A stretch of 64,000 bases of DNA from Pseudomonas fulva (GTDB lineage: Bacteria; Pseudomonadota; Gammaproteobacteria; Pseudomonadales; Pseudomonadaceae): contig NZ_JADNYP010000007.1 of the NCBI RefSeq assembly GCF_015680705.1, positions 232,202 to 296,201 on the forward strand, read 5' to 3'. The notes under the pieces are model-generated. The model was not told the DNA's origin, searched no databases, and saw only the letters and a program-made list of their open reading frames with translations. Shown piece by piece: positions 16,610 to 29,652 of the stretch. Numbering within the stretch: the first letter of the stretch is position 1; each line of letters starts with the position of its first letter. Both the position numbers and the translations under genes were made by a program.

Positions 16610-17536
16610 TCAGTTCCCGCCAGGGGCCAGCATCAGGTTGGGTGCCAGGCGCGCGAAGCCCTCCTCGTCCAGCCGCAGATCCAGGGCAAGACTCGCCAGA
16701 TCATCGGCCAGCGGCTCGGCGCCCGCATCGTTTTCCAGGTAGCTGTGCTTGAGATAACTGTTGCAGCCTGGGCAGCATTCGGCACGCAGCGGCGCCTTGC
16801 CGGGCGCATGACGATCGTCCTCGAGACTGCTGTAGCGCAGGTCCTTGCTCGACTCGCAGTACACGCACTTGACCCGCACCACGTGCCATTGGCAGGCGCA
16901 CAGCGAGCAGGCCAGGTAACGTAGGCCGTTGTGCTTGCCTCGATTGCGCACCACGCCGGCCATCGCTGGCGAGCCACAGGCCGGGCACTGCGACAGGCTG
17001 CTGGTCGGCGCCAGCCGGGTACCATCCAGCCTGCTCAGCCAATAGCTCCAGGCGGCCTGCAAGGCCGCGCCGAGCAGCGGCACCAGCGCGGCCGGCACGG
17101 CACTGTACTGGCCACTGGTCAAGGCGATGGCCCAGCCCTTGCGACGGTTCTGGTCAGCTTCGTGCAACGTCTGCAAGGCTGCCTGCAAAGGCAGGTTGCC
17201 CTGCGTCTCGAAGGTCTCCAGCAGCCCCTGCAACCACGGCAGCCAGGCATCCTGGCGCACCAGGCTGTCGACCGCCAGCGGCGGCAGGCCATGGTCCAGG
17301 CTCAGCCGCTGGCGCTCCTCGGCCACCGGCATCTCGCTCGGCGGCTGGTCGAACAGCTGCTGCTGGCCGCGCGACAGGCGCGCGACCAGACGCAGGTAGT
17401 CGCCCAGGGCATGGCCCTGGGCCAGATGCTCGAGACGTTCGGCACGCCGTGCGAAAAGATCGCCCTCGGGCAGATGCAGGAACGGGGGTGCGCTGGCCGA
17501 TGCTTCGATCTGGCCGGGTTCGAGTATCGTGCTCAA
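16610..17536 (-). CDS. fdhE: Formate dehydrogenase accessory protein FdhE
   Basis: FdhE is a rubredoxin-like factor needed for assembly of respiratory formate dehydrogenase. The 308-residue protein has four CxxC pairs typical of the family (CPAC, CSLC, CVYC, CPGC, between about residues 184 and 265). It starts at a TTG codon, with AAGGA seven bases upstream lying across the end of fdnI. That placement 4 bases after fdnI indicates coupled translation. Confidence 0.94.
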   Translation of the reverse strand: MSTILEPGQIEASASAPPFLHLPEGDLFARRAERLEHLAQGHALGDYLRLVARLSRGQQQLFDQPPSEMPVAEERQRLSLDHGLPPLAVDSLVRQDAWLPWLQGLLETFETQGNLPLQAALQTLHEADQNRRKGWAIALTSGQYSAVPAALVPLLGAALQAAWSYWLSRLDGTRLAPTSSLSQCPACGSPAMAGVVRNRGKHNGLRYLACSLCACQWHVVRVKCVYCESSKDLRYSSLEDDRHAPGKAPLRAECCPGCNSYLKHSYLENDAGAEPLADDLASLALDLRLDEEGFARLAPNLMLAPGGN

Positions 17537-17540
17537 GGGT

Positions 17541-18197
17541 TCATCCTTTCTTTCTGCCGGAATGGGTCGGCGTCTGCTCGCCGGTCACTTCGCGATACCA
17601 CAGCTCATGATGCTTGCGCGCCCAGGCGCGACTGACCCAGCCATGCAGCATGGCACCGACCGACCCCTTGATCCAGATGCCGGCGTAGACATGCACGATG
17701 ATCGACAGCACCAGGACGAACCCTGCTGCCGCATGGGCCAGGCTGGCCAGGCGGATGGTGCCGATGTCGAACAAATGGCTGAACCAGGCGCGCCAGATCA
17801 CCACGCCGCTGAGCAGCAGAACCAGCATGCATGCCAGCAAGGTCCAGAACAGTAGCTTCTGACCGGCGTTGTACTTGCCGATCGGCGGCACGCCTTCTTC
17901 CTGGTTGCGCAGGACCCGATCGATGCGCCGCAACCACAGCCGATCGTTGCGGTTCAGGAAGTTGGACCGCCAGAAGCGCATCACCAGACCGAGGAAGAAC
18001 ACGAACATGGCTACTCCCATGAACGGATGCAGGATCCGTGTCCAGGGACCGCCACCGAACAGGTGGCTGAGCCAGAACAGCGCCGGATGGAACAGCGCAA
18101 GCCCCGAGAGGCCCGCCATCACGAACAGGATCGCCACCAGCCAGTGGTTGCTGCGCTCGTTGGCGGTATAGCGCAGGATCGGTTTGTCATCCTTCAT
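17541..18197 (-). CDS. fdoI: Formate dehydrogenase cytochrome b556 (gamma) subunit
   Basis: This 218-residue membrane subunit anchors the periplasmic formate dehydrogenase and passes electrons to quinone through two b hemes. Four hydrophobic helices are visible (about 20-40, 55-75, 115-140, 150-175). Candidate heme histidines lie in RSNHW near the N-terminus and in the fourth helix (IIVHVYAG). The start overlaps the end of the beta subunit gene by 4 bases. The symbol could equally be fdnI; sequence alone does not separate the two paralogue names. Confidence 0.93.
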   Translation of the reverse strand: MKDDKPILRYTANERSNHWLVAILFVMAGLSGLALFHPALFWLSHLFGGGPWTRILHPFMGVAMFVFFLGLVMRFWRSNFLNRNDRLWLRRIDRVLRNQEEGVPPIGKYNAGQKLLFWTLLACMLVLLLSGVVIWRAWFSHLFDIGTIRLASLAHAAAGFVLVLSIIVHVYAGIWIKGSVGAMLHGWVSRAWARKHHELWYREVTGEQTPTHSGRKKG

Positions 18198-19144
18198 GGC
18201 CGCGGCCCTCCCTCTGCGCCTGGCTGGCGCGGGTCATAGGTATGCACTGCCGGATCCACCTGGCGCACCGCGGGATCCGCGGTGGCGGGCTGCTCTTGTT
18301 CCTCGACCCGCTGCGGCCCGACCCGCACGTAATGGAAGAAGCCGGCCACCACCGCCGCGCCCATGGCCAGCAATGCCAGGGGCTTGGTCACGCCCTTCCA
18401 TAGGCTGACCAGCGGGCTGATCGTCGGTTGGTCCGGCAAGCCGGCGTACAGGCGCGGCGTGTCGGCATGATGCAGTACGTACATCACATGGGTACCGCCG
18501 ACACCCTCCGGGTCGTACAGCCCTGCCTGCTCGTAGCCACGCGACTTGAGGTCGACCACCCGCTCGGCGGCATGTTCCTTCATCGCCTCCTTGGTGCCGA
18601 AGACGATGGCCCCGGTAGGACAGGTCTTCACGCAGGCCGGCTCCAGCCCCACGCTCACCCGATCCGAACACAGGCTGCACTTGTAGGCCTTGTTGTCCTT
18701 TTGCGAGATCCTCGGGATGTTGAACGGACAACCGGTGATGCAGTAGCCGCAGCCGATGCAGTGATCCTGGTTGAAGTCGACGATGCCGTTGGCATGCTTG
18801 ATGATCGCGCCTGGACTTGGACAGGCCTTAAGGCAGCCCGGCTCGGCACAGTGCATGCAGCCGTCCTTGCGGATCAGCCACTCCAGGTCGCCATCGGCCT
18901 TCTCGTGCTCGGTGAAGCGCATCAACGTCCAGGTCTGTGCCGTCAGGTCCTGGGGGTTGTCGTAGGTGCCATGGTTGTGACCGACTTCGTCACGCAGTTC
19001 GTTCCATTCCGAACAGGCGACCTGGCATGCCTTGCAACCGATGCACTTGGTGGTATCGATCAGCTTGGCGACTTCCTGCTGGTGGCGCGCCGAAGGTGGC
19101 ACGGTCGTGGTCGCCGAACGGGCGATGATATCCTGACTGGCCAT
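18194..19144 (-). CDS. fdoH: Formate dehydrogenase iron-sulfur (beta) subunit
   Basis: This 316-residue electron-transfer subunit has four [4Fe-4S] cysteine clusters, starting [11 protein letters not shown] (about residue 35), [24 protein letters not shown] and CSLCSDR with its later CVKTC. A single membrane helix near the C-terminus (about 257-277) tethers it to the gamma subunit. Its ATG overlaps the fdnG stop by one base (TGATG). Confidence 0.95.
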   Translation of the reverse strand: MASQDIIARSATTTVPPSARHQQEVAKLIDTTKCIGCKACQVACSEWNELRDEVGHNHGTYDNPQDLTAQTWTLMRFTEHEKADGDLEWLIRKDGCMHCAEPGCLKACPSPGAIIKHANGIVDFNQDHCIGCGYCITGCPFNIPRISQKDNKAYKCSLCSDRVSVGLEPACVKTCPTGAIVFGTKEAMKEHAAERVVDLKSRGYEQAGLYDPEGVGGTHVMYVLHHADTPRLYAGLPDQPTISPLVSLWKGVTKPLALLAMGAAVVAGFFHYVRVGPQRVEEQEQPATADPAVRQVDPAVHTYDPRQPGAEGGPRP

Positions 19145-22100
19145 CAGATCTTCTCCACGTTGACGAGGAACGACTTCGATTCCGGCGTCTGGGTGTTGCC
19201 GTCACCCAGGAACGGCACCAGGGTGTTGGTCAGGTAGCCATGCCGTGCCGAACCGGTGAAGCCCCAGTGCAGCGGGATGCCAACCTGGTGCACGGTCTGG
19301 TTGTTGACCATCAGTGGGCGGATCCGCTTGGTCACCACCGCGACGGCCTCGATGTGCCCGCGCTTGCTCGACACCCGCACCCGATCGCCGGCCACGATGC
19401 CTTTTTCCTTGGCGAGCACTTCGCCGATCTCGACGAACTGCTCGGGCTGGGCGATCGCGTTGAGTTGGCAGTGCTTGCTCCAGAAATGGAAATGCTCGGT
19501 CAGCCGGTAGGTGGTCGCGGCGTAGGGGAAGTCCTTGGCCTGCCCCAATGTGGCCCATACCGAATCGAAGATACGCCCCGCCGGATTGCTCACCGCCTTC
19601 TTGTTGCCCGGATGCAGCGGGTTGATCCCGATCGGTGTCTCGAACGGCTCGTAGTGCTCGGGGAATGGCCCCTCGGCCATCTTGTCGAGCGCGAAGAAAC
19701 GCGCCACGCCTTCCGGGTTCATGATGAACGGATTCATGCCCTGCTCAGGGGGCGAATCGATCTTGAAATCCGGGACATCGGTGCCGCTCCAGACCTTGCC
19801 GTTCCACCATACCAGGCGCTTGCTGGCATCCCAGGGCTTGCCCTGGGGGTCGGACGAAGCACGGTTGTAGAGGATGCGCCGGTTGGCCGGCCAGGCCCAG
19901 GCCCAGCCCCCTGCCTGCTTCATGCCGTATGGGTCGCTGTTGTCGCGACGAGCCATCTGGTTGCCCTGCTCGGTCCAGCTGCCGGAGAAGATCCAGCAGC
20001 CCGAGGCGGTGCTGCCGTCGTCCTTGAGCTGGCCGAAGCCCGACAGCTGCTGGCCGGCCTTGACCACGGTACCGGTGATGTCGGTCAGGTCGGTAAGTGC
20101 GGTGCCGTTCATTTCCTTTGCCAGTTCGGCAGGCGAAGGCTCGGCCGGCACCTTGTACGGCCAGTCGAGGTTGAGCAGCGGGTCGGGGAAACTGCCGCCC
20201 TCGGTGCGGTAGCGTTCGCGCAGGCGCAGGAACAGCTCGCTCATGATCTGCACGTCGGTGCGCGTCTGGCCAGGTCCGTCGGCGGCCTTCCAGTGCCATT
20301 GCAGCCAGCGGCTGCTGTTGACCAGCGAACCGTCTTCCTCGGCGAAGCAGGTGGTGGGCAGGCGGATGACCTCGGTCTGGATGCTGGCCGTGTCGACGTC
20401 GTTGAATGGCCCGGCGTTGCGCCAGAACTCCGAGGTCTCGGTGGCCAACGGGTCCATGACCACCAGCCACTTCAACTTGGCCAGCGCTGCGGTGACGCGA
20501 TTCTTGTCCGGCAACGCGGCGATCGGGTTGAAACCCTGGCACATGTAGCCGTTGACCTTGCCCTGCCCCATCAGCTCGAACATGCGCAGCACGTCATAGG
20601 CCGGCACGTCGAGCTTTGGTAGCCAATGGTAGCCCCAGTCGTTCTCGGCGGTGGCATTGGCACCGTACCAGGCTTTCATCAGGCTGACATGGAACTTGCC
20701 GTAGTTCTGCCAGTAGGACAGCTGGCCAGGGCGCAGCGCCTTGGGTGCGCGCTTGTCGATATAGGCGGCGTAGTCCTGCTCGGCGTCGCCAGGCAGGGTC
20801 AGATAGCCTGGCAGCGAGTTGGACAGCAGGCCCAGGTCGGTCAGGCCCTGGATGTTGGAGTGACCGCGCAAGGCATTGACCCCACCGCCTGGCATGCCGA
20901 CGTTGCCCAGCAGCAACTGCACCATCGCCGCGCTGCGGATGATCTGCGCGCCGATCGAATGCTGCGTCCAGCCCAGCGCATACAGGATGGTCATGGTCTT
21001 GCCAGGCTGCGAGCAGGTGGCGATCTCTTCCCAGATCCTGAGCATGCGGTCCTGAGGCATGCCACAAGTCATGCTCGCCACGTCGGCGGTGTAACGACTG
21101 TAGTGCTGCTTCATCAGCTGGAACACGCAACGCGGGTGCTGCAAGGTCGGGTCGACCTTGACGAAGCCATCCTCGCCTATCTCGTAGCCCCAGCCGGACT
21201 TGTCGACGTAGCTGCGCTTGGCCGCGTCGTAGCCGCTGAACAGGCCGTCCTCGAAGCCATAGCCTTCCTTGACGATGAACGAGACGTCGGTGTAGTTGCG
21301 CACGTATTCGTGCTGGATCCGGTCCTTTTCCAGCAGGTAGTTGATCAGCCCGCCCATGAAGGCGATGTCGCTGCCGGTGCGGATCGGCGCATAGTAGTCG
21401 GCCACCGAGGCGGTACGGGTGAACCGTGGATCGACCACGATCAGCCGCGCCTGGTTGTGGGCCTTGGCTTCGGTTACCCATTTGAAGCCGCACGGATGGG
21501 CTTCCGCTGCGTTGCCACCCATCACCAGGATCAGGTTCGCGTTGGCGATATCCGACCAGTGATTGGTCATGGCGCCACGGCCGTACGTCGGGGCAAGACT
21601 TGCCACCGTCGGGCCGTGTCAGACACGCGCCTGGTTATCGAACCCCAGCATGCCGAGCGAACGGACGACCTTGTGGGTCAGGTAGCCGGCTTCGCTGGAC
21701 GCAGCGGAAGCGGCGAGGAAACCGGTGGTGAGCCAGCGATTGACCGTCTGGCCCTGGTCATTCTTCTCGATGAAGTTGGCATCGCGATCCTGCTTGACCA
21801 GCTCGGCGATGCGGTCGAGCGCCTCGTCCCAGGACACGCGGGTCCATTCGTTGCTGCCGGCCTTGCGTACCTGGGGGTAAAGCAGCCGGCTGGGACTGTG
21901 GATGAAGTCCAGCAGGCCCGCGCCTTTCGGACACAGGGTGCCGCGATTGACCGGATGGTCCGCGTCGCCCTCGATGTGGATGATGTTCTGGGCAACGTTC
22001 TTTCCTGCATCGCCCTGGCTGTACAGGATCAGCCCGCAGCCGACCGAGCAGTAGGGACAGGTGTTGCGGGTTTCCTTGGTATGCGCCAGCTTGAAGTGGC

Positions 22101-22209
22101 GTACCTGTTCGGCAAAGGCAGGTGTCGGGGCCATGCCCAACGCCGCCAGGCTCGAGCCCCCAAGGCCGACTGCGGCGACCTTGAAGAACTGCCGACGGTT
22201 AAGGTCCAT
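19144..22209 (-). CDS. fdoG: Selenocysteine-containing formate dehydrogenase major (alpha) subunit
   Basis: This molybdenum bis-MGD enzyme oxidises formate in the periplasm. The 1,021-residue protein starts with a twin-arginine signal (RRQFFK at 5-10). It has an N-terminal [4Fe-4S] motif CPYCSVGC (51-58) and an in-frame TGA at 21621-21619 as codon 197, the position of the active-site selenocysteine (196 in E. coli FdnG), with context [14 protein letters not shown]. The frame continues uninterrupted for 824 codons after it. A SECIS-like hairpin just downstream and selA, selB and selC in the same gene run show it is read as Sec, not a broken gene. Automated callers would split it into two genes. 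Confidence 0.96.
21582..21618 (-). other. SECIS element for UGA recoding in fdoG
   Basis: Directly after the UGA at 21619-21621, the minus strand can form a hairpin whose top is GGCA-AGUCU-UGCC (21604-21592). The loop contains the GU dinucleotide characteristic of bacterial SECIS elements, and its distance from the UGA is close to that in E. coli fdnG. It lies inside the coding sequence, as expected for SelB recognition. Confidence 0.8.
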
Positions 22210-22288
22210 CGTGCACTCCTGATCAGGTGTTCGGGCGCTCGGGACGTTGCCGGGCGCCTCGGGGATGTCACGGTAATGGCCAATGGCT

Positions 22289-22311
22289 GGCTATCAGGGG
22301 CTACTATAGCC
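22289..22311 (-). promoter_or_regulatory. Weak promoter candidate with inverted repeat upstream of fdoG
   Basis: TATAGT (minus strand, 22308-22303) resembles a -10, but no good -35 is visible. It lies inside an inverted repeat ggctat/atagcc (22289-22294 and 22306-22311), about 95 bases upstream of the fdoG start. An activator-dependent promoter is possible. Otherwise the 250-base spacer between fdoG and ssb holds only the ssb terminator. Confidence 0.25.
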
Positions 22312-22390
22312 AAGATTTTCAGGAAGGGGGGATGTGGATCAGCAGAGGCAGGAATGCGAGGCGTCATGGAACTGCGAGAAGCGGGGCATG

Positions 22391-22420
22391 GCAAAAAACG
22401 AAACCCCCGCAATGCGGGGG
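22391..22420 (-). terminator. Intrinsic terminator of ssb
   Basis: On the minus strand a 7-bp stem (CCCCCGC/GCGGGGG, 22404-22420, AUU loop) is followed by TTTCGTTTTTT. It lies 39 bases after the ssb stop. Confidence 0.88.
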
Positions 22421-22459
22421 CTCCAGACCTGATCTTTACAAAAATGTATCAGGTAAGTC

Positions 22460-23011
22460 CTAGAACGGAATATCGTCATCGAAGCTGTCGAAATCAGCCG
22501 CTGGCTGCTGGGACGGCTGCTGCGGCGCTGGACGCTGGGGCGCCTGCTGCGGGCGTGGCGCCTGCTGGCGTGGTGGCGCCTGGTTGTAGTTGCCGCCGCC
22601 CTGGTTCTGGTTCTGGTTGTAGTTGCCGCCACCCTGGTTGTAGTTGCCACCACCTTCCTGGTTTTGTGGACGGCCACCGAGCAGCTGCATGGTGCCCTGC
22701 ATGTCGACGATGATTTCAGTGGTGTAGCGCTTGATTCCGTCCTTTTCCCACTCGCGGGTCTGCAGCTTGCCCTCGATGTAGACCTGGGAACCCTTGCGCA
22801 GGTATTCGCCGGCGATTTCGGCCAGGCGCCCGAACAGGGCGACACGGTGCCACTCGGTGCGCTCGACCTTCTGCCCGGACTGCTTGTCCGTCCACTGCTC
22901 GCTGGTGGCCAGGCTCAGGTTGGTCACGGCATTACCGTTGGGCAGATAGCGGACTTCGGGATCCTGACCGCAGGTGCCGACCAGAATGACTTTGTTAACC
23001 CCACGGGCCAT
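22460..23011 (-). CDS. ssb: Single-stranded DNA-binding protein
   Basis: SSB coats single-stranded DNA in replication and repair. The 183-residue protein has an OB-fold (residues 1-110, starting [19 protein letters not shown]). A glycine/asparagine/glutamine linker with three near-identical GGGNYNQ repeats follows, then a Pro/Gln stretch and the acidic partner-binding tail [11 protein letters not shown]. It follows the MFS gene by 9 bases and is probably co-transcribed with it. Confidence 0.97.
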   Translation of the reverse strand: MARGVNKVILVGTCGQDPEVRYLPNGNAVTNLSLATSEQWTDKQSGQKVERTEWHRVALFGRLAEIAGEYLRKGSQVYIEGKLQTREWEKDGIKRYTTEIIVDMQGTMQLLGGRPQNQEGGGNYNQGGGNYNQNQNQGGGNYNQAPPRQQAPRPQQAPQRPAPQQPSQQPAADFDSFDDDIPF

Positions 23012-23020
23012 AACGTTCTC

Positions 23021-24415
23021 CTAGGCTTCGCACGCCGCAGAGGCTGGGTTGACCAGACGCTCGAGGGTCGCACGATCCAAAATTTTCGTATCCAGTTTGA
23101 TATAGATGGCGGCTTCCTCCTCCACCACCACGGCGTCGGTCACACCCGGCACGGCCATTAGGCGCGTGGCCAGCCCCGACTCGCGCAAGGCGGTCGGCGA
23201 CAGCGGCATGCGCAGGCTGGTCACGTAGGGCGGCTCGTTCATGCCCAGGGCGGCGATCAGCCACAGGACGCACAACCCGGCACAACCGAGAAACACCATG
23301 CCCAGGCCACCATGCTGGAACAACCAGCCACCGATGATCCCTCCGAGGGCGGCACCGAGGAACTGGCTGGTGGAATAGACCCCCATGGCCGTTCCCTTGC
23401 CGCCCGCCGGCGACACCTTGCTGACCAGCGAAGGCAGCGAGGCCTCCAGCAGATTGAAGGCTGTGAAGAATATCACGGTGCCGGTCACCAGTCCGCGCAA
23501 GTTGTCAGCCCACTGCCAGAAGAATACCTCGACCAGGAGCAGTACGCTGACCGCGCCGAGCAGGACACGCTTCATCTTGCGCTTTTTTTCGCCATAGATG
23601 ATGAACGGTATCATTGCAAAAAATGAGACCAGCAAGGCGGTCAGGTAGACCCACCAGTGCTCTTCCTTCGGCAGCCCGCCGCGCTCGACGAACGCCAGCG
23701 GCAAGGCGACGAAGCTGGCCATCAGGATGGCATGCAGGATGAAGATGCTGATGTCCAGGCGTAGCAGATCCGGGTTGCGCAAGGTCGGGCCGAGCGCCTG
23801 GCGCGCCACCCCGGACTCGCGGTGCTGCATCACGCTGTGGGCCTTGGGCACGACCAGGGCGACCAGGGCGACGCCTACCAGCGCCAGCCCTGCCGTGGCG
23901 AGGAACAGTCCGGACAGGCCGAAGGCACGGGTCAGCAACGGGCCGACCACCATGGCCACGGCGAAGGACAGGCCGATGCTCATGCCGATCATGGCCATGG
24001 CCTTGGTCCGGTGCTGCTCGCGGGTCAGATCGGAGAGCAGCGCCATCACCGCCGCCGAGATGGCTCCGGCGCCTTGCAGGATGCGCCCGGCGATGACGCC
24101 CCAGATCGTATCGGCCTGGGCCGCCAGGAGACTGCCGAGGGCGAACACGACCAGGCCGACGTAGATGACCGGGCGTCGACCGATGCGGTCCGAGATCACC
24201 CCGAACGGAATCTGCAGCACGGCCTGAGTAAGACCATAGGCACCGATGGCCAGGCCAATCAGCGCGGGGGTGGCGCCTGCCAGGTCCATGCCATACGTGG
24301 CCAGCACCGGCAGGACCATGAACATGCCCAGCATACGGAAGGCGAAGACCAGGGCCAGGCCGCTGGCGGCGCGGGTTTCGCTGCCGCTCATGCGCTCATG
24401 GTGAGTATCTTGCAT
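23021..24415 (-). CDS. MFS transporter, YajR type with C-terminal domain
   Basis: The 464-residue protein has twelve membrane helices and the MFS motif A between helices 2 and 3 ([13 protein letters not shown], about 80-93). Beyond the twelfth helix is a soluble tail of some 70 residues ([22 protein letters not shown]) resembling the ferredoxin-like YAM domain of E. coli YajR. Substrate is unknown; drug or metabolite export is typical. GAGG seven bases upstream supports 24415. It is divergent from uvrA. Confidence 0.87.
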   Translation of the reverse strand: MQDTHHERMSGSETRAASGLALVFAFRMLGMFMVLPVLATYGMDLAGATPALIGLAIGAYGLTQAVLQIPFGVISDRIGRRPVIYVGLVVFALGSLLAAQADTIWGVIAGRILQGAGAISAAVMALLSDLTREQHRTKAMAMIGMSIGLSFAVAMVVGPLLTRAFGLSGLFLATAGLALVGVALVALVVPKAHSVMQHRESGVARQALGPTLRNPDLLRLDISIFILHAILMASFVALPLAFVERGGLPKEEHWWVYLTALLVSFFAMIPFIIYGEKKRKMKRVLLGAVSVLLLVEVFFWQWADNLRGLVTGTVIFFTAFNLLEASLPSLVSKVSPAGGKGTAMGVYSTSQFLGAALGGIIGGWLFQHGGLGMVFLGCAGLCVLWLIAALGMNEPPYVTSLRMPLSPTALRESGLATRLMAVPGVTDAVVVEEEAAIYIKLDTKILDRATLERLVNPASAACEA

Positions 24416-24483
24416 GGAGTAACCTCGTGTGAACCGGCAGGAATTCTATCAGTCCGACAGCTTGACGGCATCTGCGCGACGCT

Positions 24484-24513
24484 TTGCCGCGTGATGGCCG
24501 TGCGCCGTATACT
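24484..24513 (+). promoter_or_regulatory. Candidate uvrA promoter
   Basis: TTGCCG (24484-24489), an 18-base spacer and TATACT (24508-24513) make a fair sigma-70 promoter about 30 bases before the uvrA GTG. I found no CTG-N10-CAG LexA box in the 129-base divergent spacer, so SOS control is not evident from sequence. Confidence 0.45.
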
Positions 24514-24544
24514 TCGTCGTTTATGCCCGCCAAGCGAGGCCGCA

Positions 24545-27379
<2,835 letters not shown>

Positions 27380-27383
27380 ACAG

Positions 27384-27409
27384 GAAAAACCCCGCTCGGT
27401 GAGCGGGGT
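27384..27409 (-). terminator. Terminator between uvrA and ftnA, U-run on ftnA strand
   Basis: accccgctc (27389-27397) pairs with gagcggggt (27401-27409) around a three-base loop. The T-run follows on the minus strand, so it terminates ftnA efficiently; in the uvrA direction it is a stem without a U-tail. Confidence 0.8.
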
Positions 27410-27420
27410 CCCTGGTGATT

Positions 27421-27885
27421 CTACATCTGCGACTGCAGGTAGTTCTGCAAGCCGATCGACTTGATCAGGCCCTGCTGCTTCTCCAACCAGTAGGCGTGGT
27501 CTTCTTCGGTGTCGGCCAGTTGCAGTCGCAGGATGTCGCGGCTGACATAGTCCTTGTGCAGCTCGCACAACTCGATCCCCTTGCACAAGGCCGCACGCAC
27601 CTTGTATTCCAGGCGCAGGTCGGCCGCGATCATCTCGGGCACGGTACTGCCGACGTCGAGGTCGTCGGCACGCATGCGTGGCGTACCCTCGAGCATGAGG
27701 ATACGCCGCATCAGCGCGTCGGCGTGCTGCGTTTCTTCTTCCATTTCGTGGTTGATACGTTCGTAGAGCTTGGTCAGGCCCCAGTCCTCGTACATCCGTG
27801 AATGAATGAAGTATTGGTCGCGTGCTGCCAGTTCGCCCGTCAGCAACGTGTTGAGGTAGTCGATTACGTCCGGGTGACCTTGCAT
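27421..27885 (-). CDS. ftnA: Bacterial ferritin FtnA (often annotated bacterioferritin)
   Basis: The 154-residue four-helix ferritin begins [21 protein letters not shown] and has the di-iron ligands Glu18, Glu51, His54 and the later EExH (TEEDHA). The heme-binding methionine of true bacterioferritins (Met52 in E. coli Bfr) is Thr here, in EEETQHAD. It matches the P. aeruginosa gene beside katA, which was shown to be a heme-free ferritin despite its old name bfrA. It stores iron and probably limits Fenton chemistry with the neighbouring catalase. Confidence 0.88.
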   Translation of the reverse strand: MQGHPDVIDYLNTLLTGELAARDQYFIHSRMYEDWGLTKLYERINHEMEEETQHADALMRRILMLEGTPRMRADDLDVGSTVPEMIAADLRLEYKVRAALCKGIELCELHKDYVSRDILRLQLADTEEDHAYWLEKQQGLIKSIGLQNYLQSQM

Positions 27886-28002
27886 CGCCCTGCTTCTCCT
27901 GTAAAAGCCGATGGCCATAGTGTGAACCAGGTTGGCTTTCAGGTCACTGAAAAAGAGGCAAAAGAGTAGAAATAAGTCGGTAAACGGTAGTGATATTCAT
28001 TG

Positions 28003-28026
28003 AAAACCGCCCAGATGAGGGCGGTT
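28003..28026 (-). terminator. Terminator-like hairpin after katA
   Basis: An 8-bp stem (aaccgccc 28005-28012, gggcggtt 28019-28026) with a six-base loop follows the katA stop by 17 bases. The T-tail on the minus strand is short (TTTTC), so termination may be partial. Confidence 0.6.
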
Positions 28027-28043
28027 CTCCTTATCACTTCGAC

Positions 28044-29486
28044 TCAGGCAAGATCCACGCCGAGCGCCTGGGCAATGCCTTGTCCATAGGCTGGATCAGC
28101 CTTGAAGAAATGCTGCAGCTGCCGTTGCACCACCTCTTGGCTGACGCCCGCCATCGCTGCGGCAATGTTCTCGATCAGCAGCCTGCGCTGCTCCTCGCTC
28201 ATCAGGCGGAACAAGGCACCCGCGTGGCTGTAGTAGTCGCCGTCCTCGCGATGATCATGACGATCCGCGGCACCGGTCAATGCCAACGCCGGCTCGGCGT
28301 GACGTGGCGACTGCTTCGGTGCATCGGCATAGCTGTTGGGCTCGTAGTTGGGGGCCGCGCCACCATTGCCGCCAAAGGCCATCGCTCCGTCGCGCTGGTA
28401 GCTGTGCATCGGGCTACGCGGCGCATTGACCGGCAGTTGCTGGTGATTGGTGCCAACGCGGTAGCGATGGGCATCGGCATAGGCGAACACACGCCCCTGC
28501 AGCATCCGGTCGGGCGAAAGACCGACGCCGGGGACCATATTGCTCGGTCCAAAGGTAGCCTGCTCGACCTCGGCGAAGTAGTTGAGCGGGTTGCGGTTGA
28601 GTTCCAGCACACCAACCTCGATGAGCGGGAACGTCTTCTGCGACCAGGTCTTGGTCACGTCGAAAGGGTTTTCCGAACGGCTATTGGCTTGGGCTTCGCT
28701 CATGACCTGCATGCAGACCGTCCAGCGCGGGAAGTCGCCACGCTCGATGGCCTGGAAAAGGTCGCGCTGGGCGTAGTCCGGATCGGTACCCGCGAGGCGG
28801 GCCGCTTCGGCCGGCAAGAGGTTCTTGATGCCCTGCTGGGTCTTGAAGTGCCACTTTACCCAGGTACGCTCACCGGCACTGTTGACCAGGCTGTAGGTAT
28901 GGCTGCCAAAGCCGTGCATGTGGCGGTAGCCGTCAGGGATGCCGCGATCCGAGAACAGGATGGTGACCTGGTGCAGCGCTTCGGGCGAGTGCGACCAGAA
29001 GTCCCACATCATCTGGGCATTCTTCAGGTTGGTCTGTGGATGACGTTTCTGGGTGTGGATGAAATCCGGAAACTTTAGCGGATCACGGATGAAGAACACG
29101 GGCGTGTTGTTGCCCACGATATCCCAGTTGCCTTCCTCGGTATAGAACTTGACCGCGAACCCACGTGGGTCGCGCTCGGTATCGGCCGAGCCACGCTCGC
29201 CTCCGACGGTCGAGAAACGCAGGAAGGTCTCGGTCTGCTTGCCGAGCCGCTCGAACAGACGGGCACTGGTGTATCGGGTGATGTCTTGGGTAACGGTGAA
29301 CGTACCGTAGGCACCCGAGCCCTTGGCATGGACACGCCGCTCCGGAATGTTCTCGCGATTGAAGTGCGCCAGCTTCTCGATCAGATGAAAATCGTCGAGC
29401 AGCAACGGGCCACGAGGACCGGCTGAACGCGAATTCTGATTGTCTGCTACAGGGGCACCGCTGGCGGTGGTTAGAATCTTGCTCAT
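28044..29486 (-). CDS. katA: Monofunctional heme catalase KatA
   Basis: This 480-residue small-subunit (clade 3) catalase breaks down hydrogen peroxide. The distal histidine is His53 in [12 protein letters not shown], the distal asparagine lies in [13 protein letters not shown], and the proximal heme-ligating tyrosine lies in [14 protein letters not shown] (about 336). No signal peptide is present. It is followed by ftnA; each has its own terminator-like hairpin. A candidate OxyR site lies upstream. Confidence 0.96.
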   Translation of the reverse strand: MSKILTTASGAPVADNQNSRSAGPRGPLLLDDFHLIEKLAHFNRENIPERRVHAKGSGAYGTFTVTQDITRYTSARLFERLGKQTETFLRFSTVGGERGSADTERDPRGFAVKFYTEEGNWDIVGNNTPVFFIRDPLKFPDFIHTQKRHPQTNLKNAQMMWDFWSHSPEALHQVTILFSDRGIPDGYRHMHGFGSHTYSLVNSAGERTWVKWHFKTQQGIKNLLPAEAARLAGTDPDYAQRDLFQAIERGDFPRWTVCMQVMSEAQANSRSENPFDVTKTWSQKTFPLIEVGVLELNRNPLNYFAEVEQATFGPSNMVPGVGLSPDRMLQGRVFAYADAHRYRVGTNHQQLPVNAPRSPMHSYQRDGAMAFGGNGGAAPNYEPNSYADAPKQSPRHAEPALALTGAADRHDHREDGDYYSHAGALFRLMSEEQRRLLIENIAAAMAGVSQEVVQRQLQHFFKADPAYGQGIAQALGVDLA

Positions 29487-29560
29487 GGACGCTCCGCTTG
29501 CTCTGAATACCGTCTAATCGGCTCTGGAAACAGTATCGATGAGGCGTTCGAAGAGAACCA

Positions 29561-29597
29561 ATGCATTGATTCTGATAAGTTAATAGCTTTAGACAAT
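29561..29597 (-). promoter_or_regulatory. Candidate OxyR binding site upstream of katA
   Basis: On the minus strand the four OxyR tetranucleotides with seven-base gaps read ATTG-N7-CTAT-N7-TCAG-N7-GCAT, matching 11 of 16 bases of ATAG-N7-CTAT-N7-ATAG-N7-CTAT. The site lies 75 bases upstream of katA, just after the rplQ terminator. OxyR control of KatA is established in Pseudomonas; this particular site is a prediction. Confidence 0.4.
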
Positions 29598-29607
29598 TAC
29601 ACCGCAT

Positions 29608-29633
29608 ACAAAAAACCGGGCAGAAGCCCGGTT
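29608..29633 (-). terminator. Intrinsic terminator of the alpha operon
   Basis: An 8-bp stem (aaccgggc/gcccggtt, 29614-29633, AGAA loop) is followed on the minus strand by a run of Ts (29613-29608), 20 bases after the rplQ stop. Confidence 0.9.
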
Positions 29634-29652
29634 TCTTGTAGCAGACGATGTC

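Noticed and set aside
19144..22209. fdoG as a gene broken by a stop codon, or as two separate genes
   Set aside because: The TGA is at the active-site Sec position, followed by a SECIS hairpin, and selA, selB and selC are adjacent.
22227..22463. Small 78-codon plus-strand frame between fdoG and ssb
   Set aside because: It runs through the ssb terminator and into the ssb end and lacks a ribosome site; it looks like chance.
20626..22713. 695-codon plus-strand frame opposite fdoG and ssb
   Set aside because: Shadow of fdoG that continues through the non-coding spacer and the ssb linker; no independent evidence.
23822..24544. Long N-terminal extension of UvrA
   Set aside because: It is antisense to the MFS gene; the GTG at 24545 has a ribosome site and starts the conserved UvrA N-terminus.
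24416..24544. SOS (LexA) box for uvrA
   Set aside because: No CTG-N10-CAG motif is visible between the divergent genes.
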